Notes: generated by a model not told the origin, from the sequence alone. Shown: positions 19,972 to 29,185, counted from the first letter of the stretch. The stretch is DNA of 38,648 bases from Bacteroidota bacterium (GCA_030596025.1 JAUVKW010000007.1:1-38648); one strand, 5' to 3'. Numbers and translations are program-made.

Positions 19972-20331
19972 TTAGATAGGACTTTCCTCGTTAAAAAGTA
20001 CTTGAAAATACTCTTCATCAATTTTGGCAAGACCCTGCTCATAGCAATAAAACGAGATTTTCCCGGTCTGTGAAATAGTAGTCTGCGTATGAAAGTCAAA
20101 ATTATAGCCTTTTGCAATTAGCTGGTCGCGGTGCACTTTAGTTTGCCGACTAGAATTAAGCTCTGCCAGTATCCTTCGGTTTCTCCTGAGAACATTATGA
20201 ATATTCCTGATTATAGCAACTTCATCACGATTTTGACTGTTATTATAGGAGTTCCGGCAGTCGTCATCACAAAATTTCTTATCAGACCTGCCTCTTATGA
20301 CTTTTCCACAATCCAGACAAAATCGTTCCAT
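19972..20331 (-). CDS. Hypothetical zinc-ribbon protein
   Basis: N-terminal CLDCGKVI...KKFCDDDCRNSYNN (CxxC...CxxxC) zinc-ribbon-like; 119 aa, divergent from ssb. Confidence 0.7.
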   Translation of the reverse strand: MERFCLDCGKVIRGRSDKKFCDDDCRNSYNNSQNRDEVAIIRNIHNVLRRNRRILAELNSSRQTKVHRDQLIAKGYNFDFHTQTTISQTGKISFYCYEQGLAKIDEEYFQVLFNEESPI

Positions 20332-20370
20332 GTAGTTGATTTTGACTTAAATATACAAAAAATATTCGTT

Positions 20371-20413
20371 TTAGCCGTTTACAAACGTTTACAAACGTTT
20401 AACTCCCGGCTAA
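20371..20413. promoter_or_regulatory. 10-bp iterons inside an inverted repeat in the zinc-ribbon/ssb intergenic region
   Basis: TTAGCCG (20371-20377) ... CGTTTACAAACGTTTACAAACGTTTAAC ... CGGCTAA (20407-20413). Confidence 0.6.
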
Positions 20414-20495
20414 TACATATGTTATGCTTTTACTTTGTAGTGTAATGTTCGTGTAAACCTTACAATTTATTAATTAATCATTTAAATCTTTAGTC

Positions 20496-20843
20496 ATGAA
20501 CAATTTGAAAAACAGAGTGAATCTCATCGGAAACCTGGGTGCAGACCCTGAAGTTAAAGAACTGGAAAGCGGAAAAAAATTCGCAAAAGTCAGATTAGCC
20601 ACATCTGAAAACTACAAAAACAAGGATGGGGAGAAAGTTACTGATACCCAATGGCACAACCTCGTAGTTTGGGGGCCAAGAGCAGAATTTGTTGAAAAAT
20701 ACCTGAAAAAGGGTCAGGAGATTGCCATTGAAGGGAAGTTGAATCATCGCATATATGATGGTGCGGAAGGAGAAAAAAAGTATTTTACTGAAATAATTGT
20801 AAATGAAATTTTAATGTTGAGACCAGGATCGGCTCAGAAGTAA
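20496..20843 (+). CDS. ssb: Single-stranded DNA-binding protein
   Basis: NNLKNRVNLIGNLGADPEVKELESGKKFAKVRLATSENYKN...TQWHNLVVWGPRAEFVEKYLKKGQEIAIEGKL. Confidence 0.95.
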   Translation: MNNLKNRVNLIGNLGADPEVKELESGKKFAKVRLATSENYKNKDGEKVTDTQWHNLVVWGPRAEFVEKYLKKGQEIAIEGKLNHRIYDGAEGEKKYFTEIIVNEILMLRPGSAQK

Positions 20844-20867
20844 TTATATCGAAGCAATATATAAAAT

Positions 20868-20892
20868 GAATCCCTGGCTCTTGCGGGGATTC
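20868..20892 (+). terminator. Possible terminator after ssb
   Basis: GAATCCC...GGGATTC stem followed by a short T-rich tract (TCTTTATAT); weak U-tract. Confidence 0.4.
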
Positions 20893-20919
20893 TCTTTATA
20901 TCCTTTACTAATCCATTCT

Positions 20920-21218
20920 AGCCCTATGGGCTGAATTCAATAGTTGTAATTCCTTTTCCAGCCACTGAAGTGGCTGGCTATTACCAATGCCAGGCTAATA
21001 GTATTTATTGACCAGCATTGATGCAAAAATAGAAGTCCCGTAGAAACTAATTGGAAGGTAGCTTGCAAACTTATGGCTGGTTCAAAATTCTGACATATAT
21101 CATCAGGAAAAACAGGCTAAACTCATCGAAGTCCCGGAAGGGACCTTTTGGAAATAGCCTGCCGATTTATCGGCAGGGTACCAACTAAAGAGAATAAAAT
21201 GAGGTCCCATCAGGGACC
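20920..21218. repeat. Cluster of REP-like palindromes
   Basis: AGCCC-tat-GGGCT (20920-20932), CCAGCCACT-ga-AGTGGCTGG (20958-20977), GTCCC-ggaa-GGGAC (21131-21144), CCTGCCGAT-tt-ATCGGCAGG (21158-21177), GGTCCC-atca-GGGACC (21203-21218). Confidence 0.7.
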
Positions 21219-21425
21219 GAATGGCTATAATAATTTGGTAATTCAGGGCTCTTCGGTTTAATCAAAAACCAGCCTTACACGGCAAGCTTCTCTTTATTCC
21301 TGATAAAAAAATCCCGGCTCGCAAATAATCTATCAAAACCTTTAGGCCAGGTTGATATTTTTAATTCAATAATTAACTGTCTCGCGAAAAACTCCAGGGA
21401 GCATAAAACCCCAGGATTCCATGAT

Positions 21426-23756
21426 TCAATATAAAACACTTTCAAGCTTCTGGAACAACCACATGAAATTATCCCTGGTTTCCTCATCGAAATCTCCGAA
21501 TTTCAAATTATTATCCTGCACCTCATTCATAAAATTAGAAGCAAGTACTGCTCTGGAATACCTGTTTTCTTTAAGAAACTCTGAATTCGTTTCAGGAATC
21601 CCGACCCTTTGATGCAGGATGAACTTCTTAAAATCAAGTGTTGAAAATAAATCTTCAATTCCCTGAAACTGATCCATATTGATAAGATACTTACGTACCA
21701 GGCTCTGATCTCCCCTGCAAAGATTTTGTTTAATATCACTGAAAATTTCCATACCCTCTGGATTTCCTCCTGTTAAAACTACAAAGTCAAGACCCCATCC
21801 AAGGAGTAAATTGACAAGGGTTTCAACATTAGATATATTAGAGGCAGGAAGTAAATAGATTTCCTTTTTGAGTTCAATCATGGTCAAAATGGTAGACAGA
21901 TAGTAATAGGTTGAAATATCCTCAAGAATTACATTGTTTTTCTGCCGTATATACTGCTGTTCAGACAGGCGGGCACCAATAAGTGTATAGATAGGTGAAA
22001 GGGTGTCAGCAGAAGCCTCTGTTAATGATTTGGCATTAAAAATTTTAGTTTCACTTGAATCGTCATCTTCAATTGCCCGTTGTACAGCCAGTAACCTGTA
22101 AATCTTTTTTGAATCGATCAAATGGGGAGAATGAGTGGAGTAAAGTACCTGGATTTTATCCTTAATATAATCAAAGACCTTCAAAACATCCTCCTGGGCC
22201 CGGGCATGCAGACTTAATCCTGGCTCATCTATCAACAGTACCATCCCCTTATCCGGGTCAGATACTGCTGCAGCTTTTAATTCCAGGTAAAACGATAGAA
22301 ACCAGCGCACTCCCCTGCTTCTTTGTTTTGGGTACAATCGCTCCTGCTTGTCCCTGATCCAGAACTCAAGGTAAGGAAAGCCACTTTTGTCGGGATGGGA
22401 CTGGGAATAATGCTCTAATTCAAAATTGATAGTTATTTTATTTCTCTTTCCTATTTTTTGTCTCCAAAAATCCTGGAAATCTATTGTTATGTCTTTATTC
22501 AGTTTTTCAATTTTCTGCTTTAACAACCTGCTGCTTCCCTCCACGAAAAACCGGGGAGTTAAACCAGACACTTTCAGAAAATTTCCCGCTGCACGGAATC
22601 CTTCGACATCTTTATTGCCGCTTAAAATGTCCTCAAGATCAATTTTGTTTGGCAAAAGGCTGCTGAAATCTTCGAAAAATACAAATTCAGGGATATATCC
22701 AAACAGAATGTTCCCTGCTTCTTCTCTGGAGTAGAAAGGATCAATATGAGGTTTTTCGTTTCTCACCTCTCTTTCAGCAGCAGCCTGCGATACACCTCCA
22801 AGCACCTTATATGCAAGGTTTCGTTTAAGAATGTCATCCTCCCTGGCCTGATCATATTCCTGAAGCACCTTTACATACTTATCATTGAGTTTGTCTAATT
22901 CAGATTTTACGCCTCTTCTATCAATCTCATAACTAATGGTATTAAATATTCTTTGGAGGTCTCTCAAATCCTGATAAGCAGAATCGAGCTCTGCATGTGC
23001 ATTTTCAAAACGAATCCTGGCCTGCCGGCTACTTTCAGCAAGCTTTGAATTTTGAGTCAGTGCTTCAGCTTCTTTTTTAAGCCCTTCCAATTCTGTTTTT
23101 GCTTTGCTTAAATCAGCTGATGCCTGTTCAAGCTTCTCTTTAGTTTTCCGTAATTTGGTAATAGCCGGTTTTTCTTCTCTGGTCCCCTTAAGCATTTTGC
23201 TCTCTTTTTGGGCTTCCGGTATCAATAGTTTATATCTTTCAACTTCCAGAGATAAAACCTTCTTTTGCTCTTCAGAATTTAATAATAAACTTACTGCGTT
23301 ATCTTTCTTTTCCAGGCATTTATCTATCCTCTTCTGAAGTTTTAGATCATGTTCAGTGCGTGCAGTGTTATGCTTGTCGAAAGAATTGCTTACCTTAGGC
23401 CCTGACAGCTCTATTCTGCTTCCCATATCCTCATCCCATATTCTTGTTAGACACAGTGATTTAGATGACTTTATTTGCTTGAATACTCCAACTGGCAATT
23501 CCTTTTCATTCAGGAGTTTTGAGATAAGCCGGTGATCTATTTCAAAACAACAGGAAACAACAGGAATACTCATATCCCCGCGAAGAACATCTTCTGAAAC
23601 TGTCCCGGAATAAAAACTACTGAGCGCCTCCAAAATAGAGGTTTTCCCTGATTCATTCTGACCAATTATACCGGTAATATTATCCGGAGAGAGCTCATTC
23701 CATCCGGAATCTTTGATAGATCGGAAATTATGAATCCTGAAACTAATAAATTTCAT
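21426..23756 (-). CDS. RecF/OLD-like SMC-type AAA ATPase with coiled coil and degenerate TOPRIM-like C-terminal region
   Basis: Walker A GQNESGKTSILEAL, Walker B GMVLLIDEPGLSLHA, STHSPHLID; central coiled coil; C-terminal NNVILEDISTYYYLSTIL...GWGLDFVVLTGGNPEGMEIFSDIK...IEDLFSTLDFKKFIL. Confidence 0.85.
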   Translation of the reverse strand: MKFISFRIHNFRSIKDSGWNELSPDNITGIIGQNESGKTSILEALSSFYSGTVSEDVLRGDMSIPVVSCCFEIDHRLISKLLNEKELPVGVFKQIKSSKSLCLTRIWDEDMGSRIELSGPKVSNSFDKHNTARTEHDLKLQKRIDKCLEKKDNAVSLLLNSEEQKKVLSLEVERYKLLIPEAQKESKMLKGTREEKPAITKLRKTKEKLEQASADLSKAKTELEGLKKEAEALTQNSKLAESSRQARIRFENAHAELDSAYQDLRDLQRIFNTISYEIDRRGVKSELDKLNDKYVKVLQEYDQAREDDILKRNLAYKVLGGVSQAAAEREVRNEKPHIDPFYSREEAGNILFGYIPEFVFFEDFSSLLPNKIDLEDILSGNKDVEGFRAAGNFLKVSGLTPRFFVEGSSRLLKQKIEKLNKDITIDFQDFWRQKIGKRNKITINFELEHYSQSHPDKSGFPYLEFWIRDKQERLYPKQRSRGVRWFLSFYLELKAAAVSDPDKGMVLLIDEPGLSLHARAQEDVLKVFDYIKDKIQVLYSTHSPHLIDSKKIYRLLAVQRAIEDDDSSETKIFNAKSLTEASADTLSPIYTLIGARLSEQQYIRQKNNVILEDISTYYYLSTILTMIELKKEIYLLPASNISNVETLVNLLLGWGLDFVVLTGGNPEGMEIFSDIKQNLCRGDQSLVRKYLINMDQFQGIEDLFSTLDFKKFILHQRVGIPETNSEFLKENRYSRAVLASNFMNEVQDNNLKFGDFDEETRDNFMWLFQKLESVLY

Positions 23757-23806
23757 CTCTTTAAAATTTATATTTTCTCAATAAAACATTTGAAAGCTGT
23801 GCTACA

Positions 23807-24628
23807 TCATATCTTCAGGCCCAAAACAAGAATATCGTCCACCTGATCATAATCACCCTTCCAGTCGAGAAAAGCATCCAGCAATACATCTTTCTGCATT
23901 CCCATGGGCATGGTATGATGTTTAAATAGTAATTCCTCAAAGGGACCATATTTAAATTTTTTCCCCTTGCTTCCACCAAACTGGTCCACAAAACCATCTG
24001 AAAACAAATATATTATATCATTCTTCTTCATTCTTAAGGGATAGTTAGTAAAGGAGTTTTCCTCAATCCCGCTTACTCCAATAGGCATCCTGTCCCCTTT
24101 GACCTGATGAATGGACTTATCTCTGATGAAATGAAGAAAGTTATTGGCTCCGGCATACTGCAAATCAAATGTACTTGAATTATACGCAATCAGACCAATA
24201 TCCATCCCATCTTTAGACTCATTATGTATCCCCGTTTGATGCAGGGCCTTCATAACCTTCTCCCTCAGCAAATTAAGTATCCTGTTGGGTTTAATAAATA
24301 TTTTTTTCGACAAGATCTCATTCAGAAAAGAAATCCCCAGGATACTCATTAAGGCCCCAGGAACACCATGGCCTGTACAATCTACAACAGCCAGATAGAC
24401 CCAATCATCCATATGAAATATCCAGTAAAAATCGCCACTGACTATGTCTCTGGGTAAATAGAGGATAAAATGATCTCCCAGAAATCTGTTCATTTGCTGA
24501 GTCGGAGGCAGCAGAGCAGCCTGGATAAGGGAAGCATACTCAATACTCTCAAGCATTTCCTTTTTCTGTCTCTCAAACTCCTCTTTCTGAAGCCTAAAAC
24601 TCAGTTTGAAATCATCTTCCTTTTTCAT
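23807..24628 (-). CDS. SpoIIE/PP2C-type serine phosphatase, without a recognisable sensor domain
   Basis: SIEYASLIQAALLPP, LPRDIVSGDFYWIF, AVVDCTGHGVPGALMSILG, YLFSDGFVDQFGG, VDDILVLGLKI. Confidence 0.9.
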   Translation of the reverse strand: MKKEDDFKLSFRLQKEEFERQKKEMLESIEYASLIQAALLPPTQQMNRFLGDHFILYLPRDIVSGDFYWIFHMDDWVYLAVVDCTGHGVPGALMSILGISFLNEILSKKIFIKPNRILNLLREKVMKALHQTGIHNESKDGMDIGLIAYNSSTFDLQYAGANNFLHFIRDKSIHQVKGDRMPIGVSGIEENSFTNYPLRMKKNDIIYLFSDGFVDQFGGSKGKKFKYGPFEELLFKHHTMPMGMQKDVLLDAFLDWKGDYDQVDDILVLGLKI

Positions 24629-24781
24629 TGCATTAATTGAACGATTTTATTGCCAGAAATACTATTAATTAACAGATTAAAATAACATTATATATCACCT
24701 TGCTTTACAGACACATATATAGCCTGAACTTTCTAATTACATCATCCTTTCTTAGCTGGCTGGATTTTCAGACATTATACA

Positions 24782-26161
24782 TCATTTCCATGTTTTACGA
24801 ATCGGATGAGCTTCAGTATTGAAAATCATAGCCTCCCAGTCAATTGTTTCAGAAGGAGCAAATAAGAGGTATAGATATTTCAAGGTTTCAGCCAGGAAGA
24901 AACTTTCCATTTCATCCCCTTTCTCTTTTGTGATTACGCTTTTAAGCATGGCATACCCTTTTTCTGTCTTACAATGCTTAGTTAATGAATTCAGATACAC
25001 CTTCCCCATTTCCAGATAAACCTTATCATGGGTAAAATGATATAAATAGAAGGCAGATTCTATATTTTCAGGCCTTAATAAGTAGGCAGGGTAAACCACT
25101 TCCATTTTGACATAATCTATCTGTTCAGGTTCAATGCTCCATTTCTCCCACATCTTGAAACAATTCTCCTGTAAGGCCACCGCCCGGTCAATCTTATTGT
25201 CCAGTGCCAGTACAGCAGGAAAAAACGCATCAAGGGCTCCAAACCTGCTTGAAACACGCTCTCCTGTATTCATATCTGCCTGGCCATACCATAAACCTGA
25301 ATCTGTACTATCAGCAAGGTATTTATCTATAGCTAAAATGCTTGTTTCCCACATAGAATAAAAATCAGGGTCATCAAATAAGAGCCATGATTTAAGAAGA
25401 TATTCATAATAAGAGTCAATTCTACCTCCCAGATGGCAAATACTATTGGTCCATTCGCCTGTTTCTACATTGATTTCCTCCCCTACAAGCCCAATGTCTG
25501 ACTGCCTTGCATAGAGCTCCATAACCGCTCTTTTTGCCTTGTCGTAGTAAACAGGATTCCCGGTTAATTTAGTTAAAGAACCAAACTCCAGCATAAGTGT
25601 ACCTGTTTCTGCAGGATTACTGATATTACCTCTTGTTTGACCTGTCTTCAGATTTACTCCCCAGTATGGCATTCCGGTTGGAGAATCAAAAACAGGCAAA
25701 AGCCTGTCGGCAAGATCCACTGCCAGATTTAAAAATGCAGTATCTCCATCCAGCTGGTATGCTGATATCAATCCGCCCAGCATGCGGATAGTGATCTCAA
25801 AATTCTGGACCACAATATCCCTGTCAAAATCAAGAGAGTCGAGTATCAGTGCTTTTGCTTCCCTGGCTTCTTCTGTAAGTCCCATGAGAATCATAGTATC
25901 AAAGGCATCCAGAGGAGTCATGACAAATGATCTGGAATACCAGTTATGACCTGTCCCGGATAAAGGTTTCAAGGCATCATAGCCTTTTGCATATTTCATA
26001 TAGGAACCCCAGGCATGTCTGAATTCAGTTTTAACCTGTTCAGCTAACAGGCTTGTCTCCTCTTGAGTTTCTTTAAAAGACTTATCCCTTTGCACACGAT
26101 TACATGATATACTCAATAGTACAAACGGGATAATCCAAAACAAATGTATTTTTTTACTCAT
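24782..26161 (-). CDS. GH47-like class I alpha-mannosidase, lipoprotein
   Basis: Lipobox LLSISC; EFRHAWGSYMKYAKGYDALKPLSG, TPLDAFDTMILMGL, QNFEITIRMLGGLISAYQLDGD, NPAETGTLMLEFGSLTKLTGNPVYYDKAKRAV, RPENIESAFYLYHFT. Confidence 0.88.
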   Translation of the reverse strand: MSKKIHLFWIIPFVLLSISCNRVQRDKSFKETQEETSLLAEQVKTEFRHAWGSYMKYAKGYDALKPLSGTGHNWYSRSFVMTPLDAFDTMILMGLTEEAREAKALILDSLDFDRDIVVQNFEITIRMLGGLISAYQLDGDTAFLNLAVDLADRLLPVFDSPTGMPYWGVNLKTGQTRGNISNPAETGTLMLEFGSLTKLTGNPVYYDKAKRAVMELYARQSDIGLVGEEINVETGEWTNSICHLGGRIDSYYEYLLKSWLLFDDPDFYSMWETSILAIDKYLADSTDSGLWYGQADMNTGERVSSRFGALDAFFPAVLALDNKIDRAVALQENCFKMWEKWSIEPEQIDYVKMEVVYPAYLLRPENIESAFYLYHFTHDKVYLEMGKVYLNSLTKHCKTEKGYAMLKSVITKEKGDEMESFFLAETLKYLYLLFAPSETIDWEAMIFNTEAHPIRKTWK

Positions 26162-26245
26162 GGCTAAAGTTGATTAAGAACCTCAAACTTGCGTATTTAC
26201 AATATTTTTCTGCATTGTTCAAGGTAGTATTTAAATGAATTATTA

Positions 26246-27202
26246 TCAAATATAGTGTTTGAGAACAAAAAAGATTGCAGGAAGACTAAGAATACTCAGG
26301 AGTGTTGTAATAAAAACATTTTGAGTGGCCATTTCATCATCTGCACCATATACTTTTGCCAGCACTACAATATTTGCCATACAGGGCATAGCAGACTCCA
26401 GTAGTATCACCATAACTGCAAGTTTGTCCTGTGGAAATGAGAATAACTGTTCCAGTCCCTTATACATCAATAAACCCATTAGCGGGATCATAATTAATTT
26501 ATTCCATGCCAGCAGATATGACTGAAGTGAAAATATAGCCTGCTTCCAGCTTACTCCTGCCAACATAGCCCCGATATATAACATTGAAAGATAAATAGTT
26601 GTTTTTCCCAATCCTCCCAGAGAGCTTTCAATCACAGATGGAAGACGAAGGGAGAAAGTCAACATCATGAATCCAATGGCAAATGCCAGGGTATTGATAT
26701 TCAGTAATTTATTAATCCCATAAAACCCGGAAGTGCCTTTGCTTCCCTGCAGGGTAGAAATACCAAAGGTCCACATTACAGAACTACTCACAAGATAATA
26801 CAACATGGCATAATACAATGCCTCTCCACCGGGGAACAAGGCATTGATAAGGGGGAATCCCAGGTAAACGATATTTCCGAACATAGTATGAACAAGATGC
26901 ACTGATGATGATTTTGGTGGAAGTTTGGTTAGTCTCGACGACAAAAAGCCGGTAAGTCCCATAAAAGCCACCATAAGAAGGGCAAAAAGAAGGGTAAATA
27001 CACTATTCTTAAGTAAGGAAACACTTACATCCATTCCGGATATTCCTGTAAGAACAAGCAATGGTAAGGTAATATTGATAATAATCTTTGCCAGGCCATC
27101 TTTTACAGGACCTGCAATAATTCCGGTTTTAGACGCAATTATTCCAATCAGGACAAGGATACCCAGGATTGCAATCTGATCTATAATGATTCCGAATTCC
27201 AT
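26246..27202 (-). CDS. AEC (auxin efflux carrier) family transporter
   Basis: Ten-TM-like protein; GIIASKTGIIAGPVKDGLAKIIINITLPLLVLTGI and ESAMPCMANIVVLAKVYGAD motifs. Met at 27202 preferred over the track start at 27250. Confidence 0.82.
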   Translation of the reverse strand: MEFGIIIDQIAILGILVLIGIIASKTGIIAGPVKDGLAKIIINITLPLLVLTGISGMDVSVSLLKNSVFTLLFALLMVAFMGLTGFLSSRLTKLPPKSSSVHLVHTMFGNIVYLGFPLINALFPGGEALYYAMLYYLVSSSVMWTFGISTLQGSKGTSGFYGINKLLNINTLAFAIGFMMLTFSLRLPSVIESSLGGLGKTTIYLSMLYIGAMLAGVSWKQAIFSLQSYLLAWNKLIMIPLMGLLMYKGLEQLFSFPQDKLAVMVILLESAMPCMANIVVLAKVYGADDEMATQNVFITTLLSILSLPAIFFVLKHYI

Positions 27203-27445
27203 AATTTGATTGTCAAAACTAATGAAATTCCATGGATACCATGCCACCAATTATAAACTTCTGATTCACTCCCGGTTTAAAATCTTAATTTTCCCCAAAG
27301 CCCTTTGCACAAGTACCACTGACAAAGCCAGAGGGTCGTGCATCTGTGACCTCTTATCTTTGCAGTTCTTTACGTCTTCTCTGCGCTTTTTTTGCGTAAC
27401 AGCTCTTTAGTTCGTTGATAGGAATAATTTTGTAATTTTGCAGCC

Positions 27446-28186
27446 ATGAGAGTATCATTCTATCAGAGAAATATCTATGGAATACTGGGAACAATAATCG
27501 TACACCTGGTACTCGGTATTTTATTTATGTTGATCACTCTCACTTCTGACAGGAGGAATATGGAACCATATATTTTAATTGACTTGAGGCCTTCAGATGA
27601 GGAACTCCTGGAAAAACTATCTGAAATTGATATTCCAAATGAAGAACTAAATAAAACACCAGAGGAATACCTGGACATTGCTGTGAATTTATCAGAAATG
27701 GCTAATGAGGAATTTGATCTTGAGGAATACCTTGACCAAATTAAAAATGAAATGATATCGGATGGAGAGCTTGATGAAAATAATTTCATTGATCAATGGA
27801 AACAGCGTGCTGAAGAAGATGCAGCCCTTGAATATATTGAAAATAGCACTCTTGAGGATGATGAAAATAAGAAATCCCTTTCTGAAGAGATGGCAGCAAA
27901 TTACCGGGGGCCAACACGTGTGTTTTATGATTTAAAGGATAGAACACATAAGAAACTACCTCTCCCTATTTATAAATGTCAAAGTGGAGGGAAAGTGGTT
28001 ATGGAAATTATAGTTAGTTCTGATGGCAGGGTAATAAGTGCCAATGTACTTCACGAAGAATCTTCAACAGATGATAATTGTTTATACGAGTCAGCACTAA
28101 AAACGGCACTAAAATCCAGATTTAATTCAATTTCAGCCTCCATTCAGCAAAAAGGAAGCCTGACATACATTTTTGCTGCCCAATAA
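27446..28186 (+). CDS. Inner-membrane-anchored protein with TonB C-terminal-like domain
   Basis: N-terminal TM, acidic middle, C-terminal KLPLPIYKCQSGGKVVMEIIVSSDGRVISANVLHEESS...ALKTALKSRFN. TAATTTTG box at 27433-27440 just upstream. Confidence 0.65.
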   Translation: MRVSFYQRNIYGILGTIIVHLVLGILFMLITLTSDRRNMEPYILIDLRPSDEELLEKLSEIDIPNEELNKTPEEYLDIAVNLSEMANEEFDLEEYLDQIKNEMISDGELDENNFIDQWKQRAEEDAALEYIENSTLEDDENKKSLSEEMAANYRGPTRVFYDLKDRTHKKLPLPIYKCQSGGKVVMEIIVSSDGRVISANVLHEESSTDDNCLYESALKTALKSRFNSISASIQQKGSLTYIFAAQ

Positions 28187-28264
28187 TTATTTGCTTTTCT
28201 CGTATTGATAAATTCTGCAGGATAAATGAAAAAAATATTTCAAAATATGGTGTACTCTGATAAT

Positions 28265-28428
28265 AATAAACTCCAAATCTCAATTTCCAAATTCCAAATA
28301 AATCACAACATCCAATTTTCAAACTTCATACACCAGCAGCTACAGAGTTTGGTTATTAGATTTTGGTTATTGATTATTATTTGAATTTTGTGATTTGTAT
28401 ATTAGGATTTCAGGATATACTCTCCAAT
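28265..28428. repeat. Degraded large inverted repeat
   Basis: Left arm ...AAATCACAACATCCAA...; reverse complement of the right arm reads ...AAATCACAAAATTCAA... (14/16 in the core); A/T-rich text-like arms either side of a short centre. Confidence 0.45.
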
Positions 28429-28459
28429 TCTCACTCTTGCTACTACTTTATGCCCTTTT

Positions 28460-29185
28460 CTACCTGCTGGAAAGGTGAATTTCTTCATCAAAAGTACTCT
28501 TAATGCTTTTGTTCTTAATGTTCCAGGAAAGAGAGATATAATATAATTTCACATCAAAATCACTATATATCTTACCATTGGTGGCATGCGTATAATCCTG
28601 ATTCATATAGTTTTTCATGTAATACTTAAACTTAACATTAAAGCCCCCAGGAAATTGTAAACCAACAAAAAGGGAGGGCATCAAGGCATTCACTCTCTGA
28701 CTGAACCAATCTGAATATTTAATTTTGGTTCCACTTCTGCTGCCATCACCATCTACCCAGGACTTTTCTTTATAATGAAACAACCATTCATACTCCCCTC
28801 CTCCAAAAACATAAAACTGGTTATCAAAAGATCCTAATTTTATTGCAAGGGGAATACCAAGATTATAGGTTCTCCTGATTGTTTTCACAGGTAAATTAGA
28901 ATCAAAATCTACTTCATTTGTAATAAATCCAACATTTCTTAGAGCAAGACCCGAGTAAACCCCAATATTATCAGTAAAATCCATATGCACATAAGATCCA
29001 AGATGCAAAAACACTGTCCATCGAAGGTTGGTAGGAACATCCCCATTATGGTCCAGTTCACTCATCTGGAATATCATCTCCCCACCACTTGTAGTGTAAA
29101 CACTTTTCTGTGCCCTAATAAACTGAAAAGAGGCACCAATAATCATTGCTATTGAAAGAATAATAATTTTTTTCATCTGTTGCAA
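28460..29185 (-). CDS. Outer-membrane beta-barrel-like hypothetical protein
   Basis: Signal peptide KKIIILSIAMIIGASFQFIRAQ; alternating aromatic/hydrophobic strands (GVYSGLALRNVGF, FNVKFKYYMKNYMNQ, LYYISLSWNI). Confidence 0.65.
   Translation of the reverse strand: MQQMKKIIILSIAMIIGASFQFIRAQKSVYTTSGGEMIFQMSELDHNGDVPTNLRWTVFLHLGSYVHMDFTDNIGVYSGLALRNVGFITNEVDFDSNLPVKTIRRTYNLGIPLAIKLGSFDNQFYVFGGGEYEWLFHYKEKSWVDGDGSRSGTKIKYSDWFSQRVNALMPSLFVGLQFPGGFNVKFKYYMKNYMNQDYTHATNGKIYSDFDVKLYYISLSWNIKNKSIKSTFDEEIHLSSR

Noticed and set aside
20376-20403. Iterons considered as a replication origin or CRISPR-like array
   Set aside because: Only about 2.6 units of 10 bp, no spacers, no rep gene; a regulatory site is more plausible.
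21275-21487. 70-aa minus ORF overlapping the 3' end of the ATPase gene
   Set aside because: Overlaps the end of a strong CDS in another frame; no recognisable motif.
22426-23337. Plus-strand ORFs antisense to the OLD-like ATPase
   Set aside because: Shadow ORFs of a long coding sequence.
21426-24628. Gabija or another named OLD-based defence system
   Set aside because: No UvrD-like helicase (GajB) or reverse transcriptase neighbour; TOPRIM motifs are degenerate.
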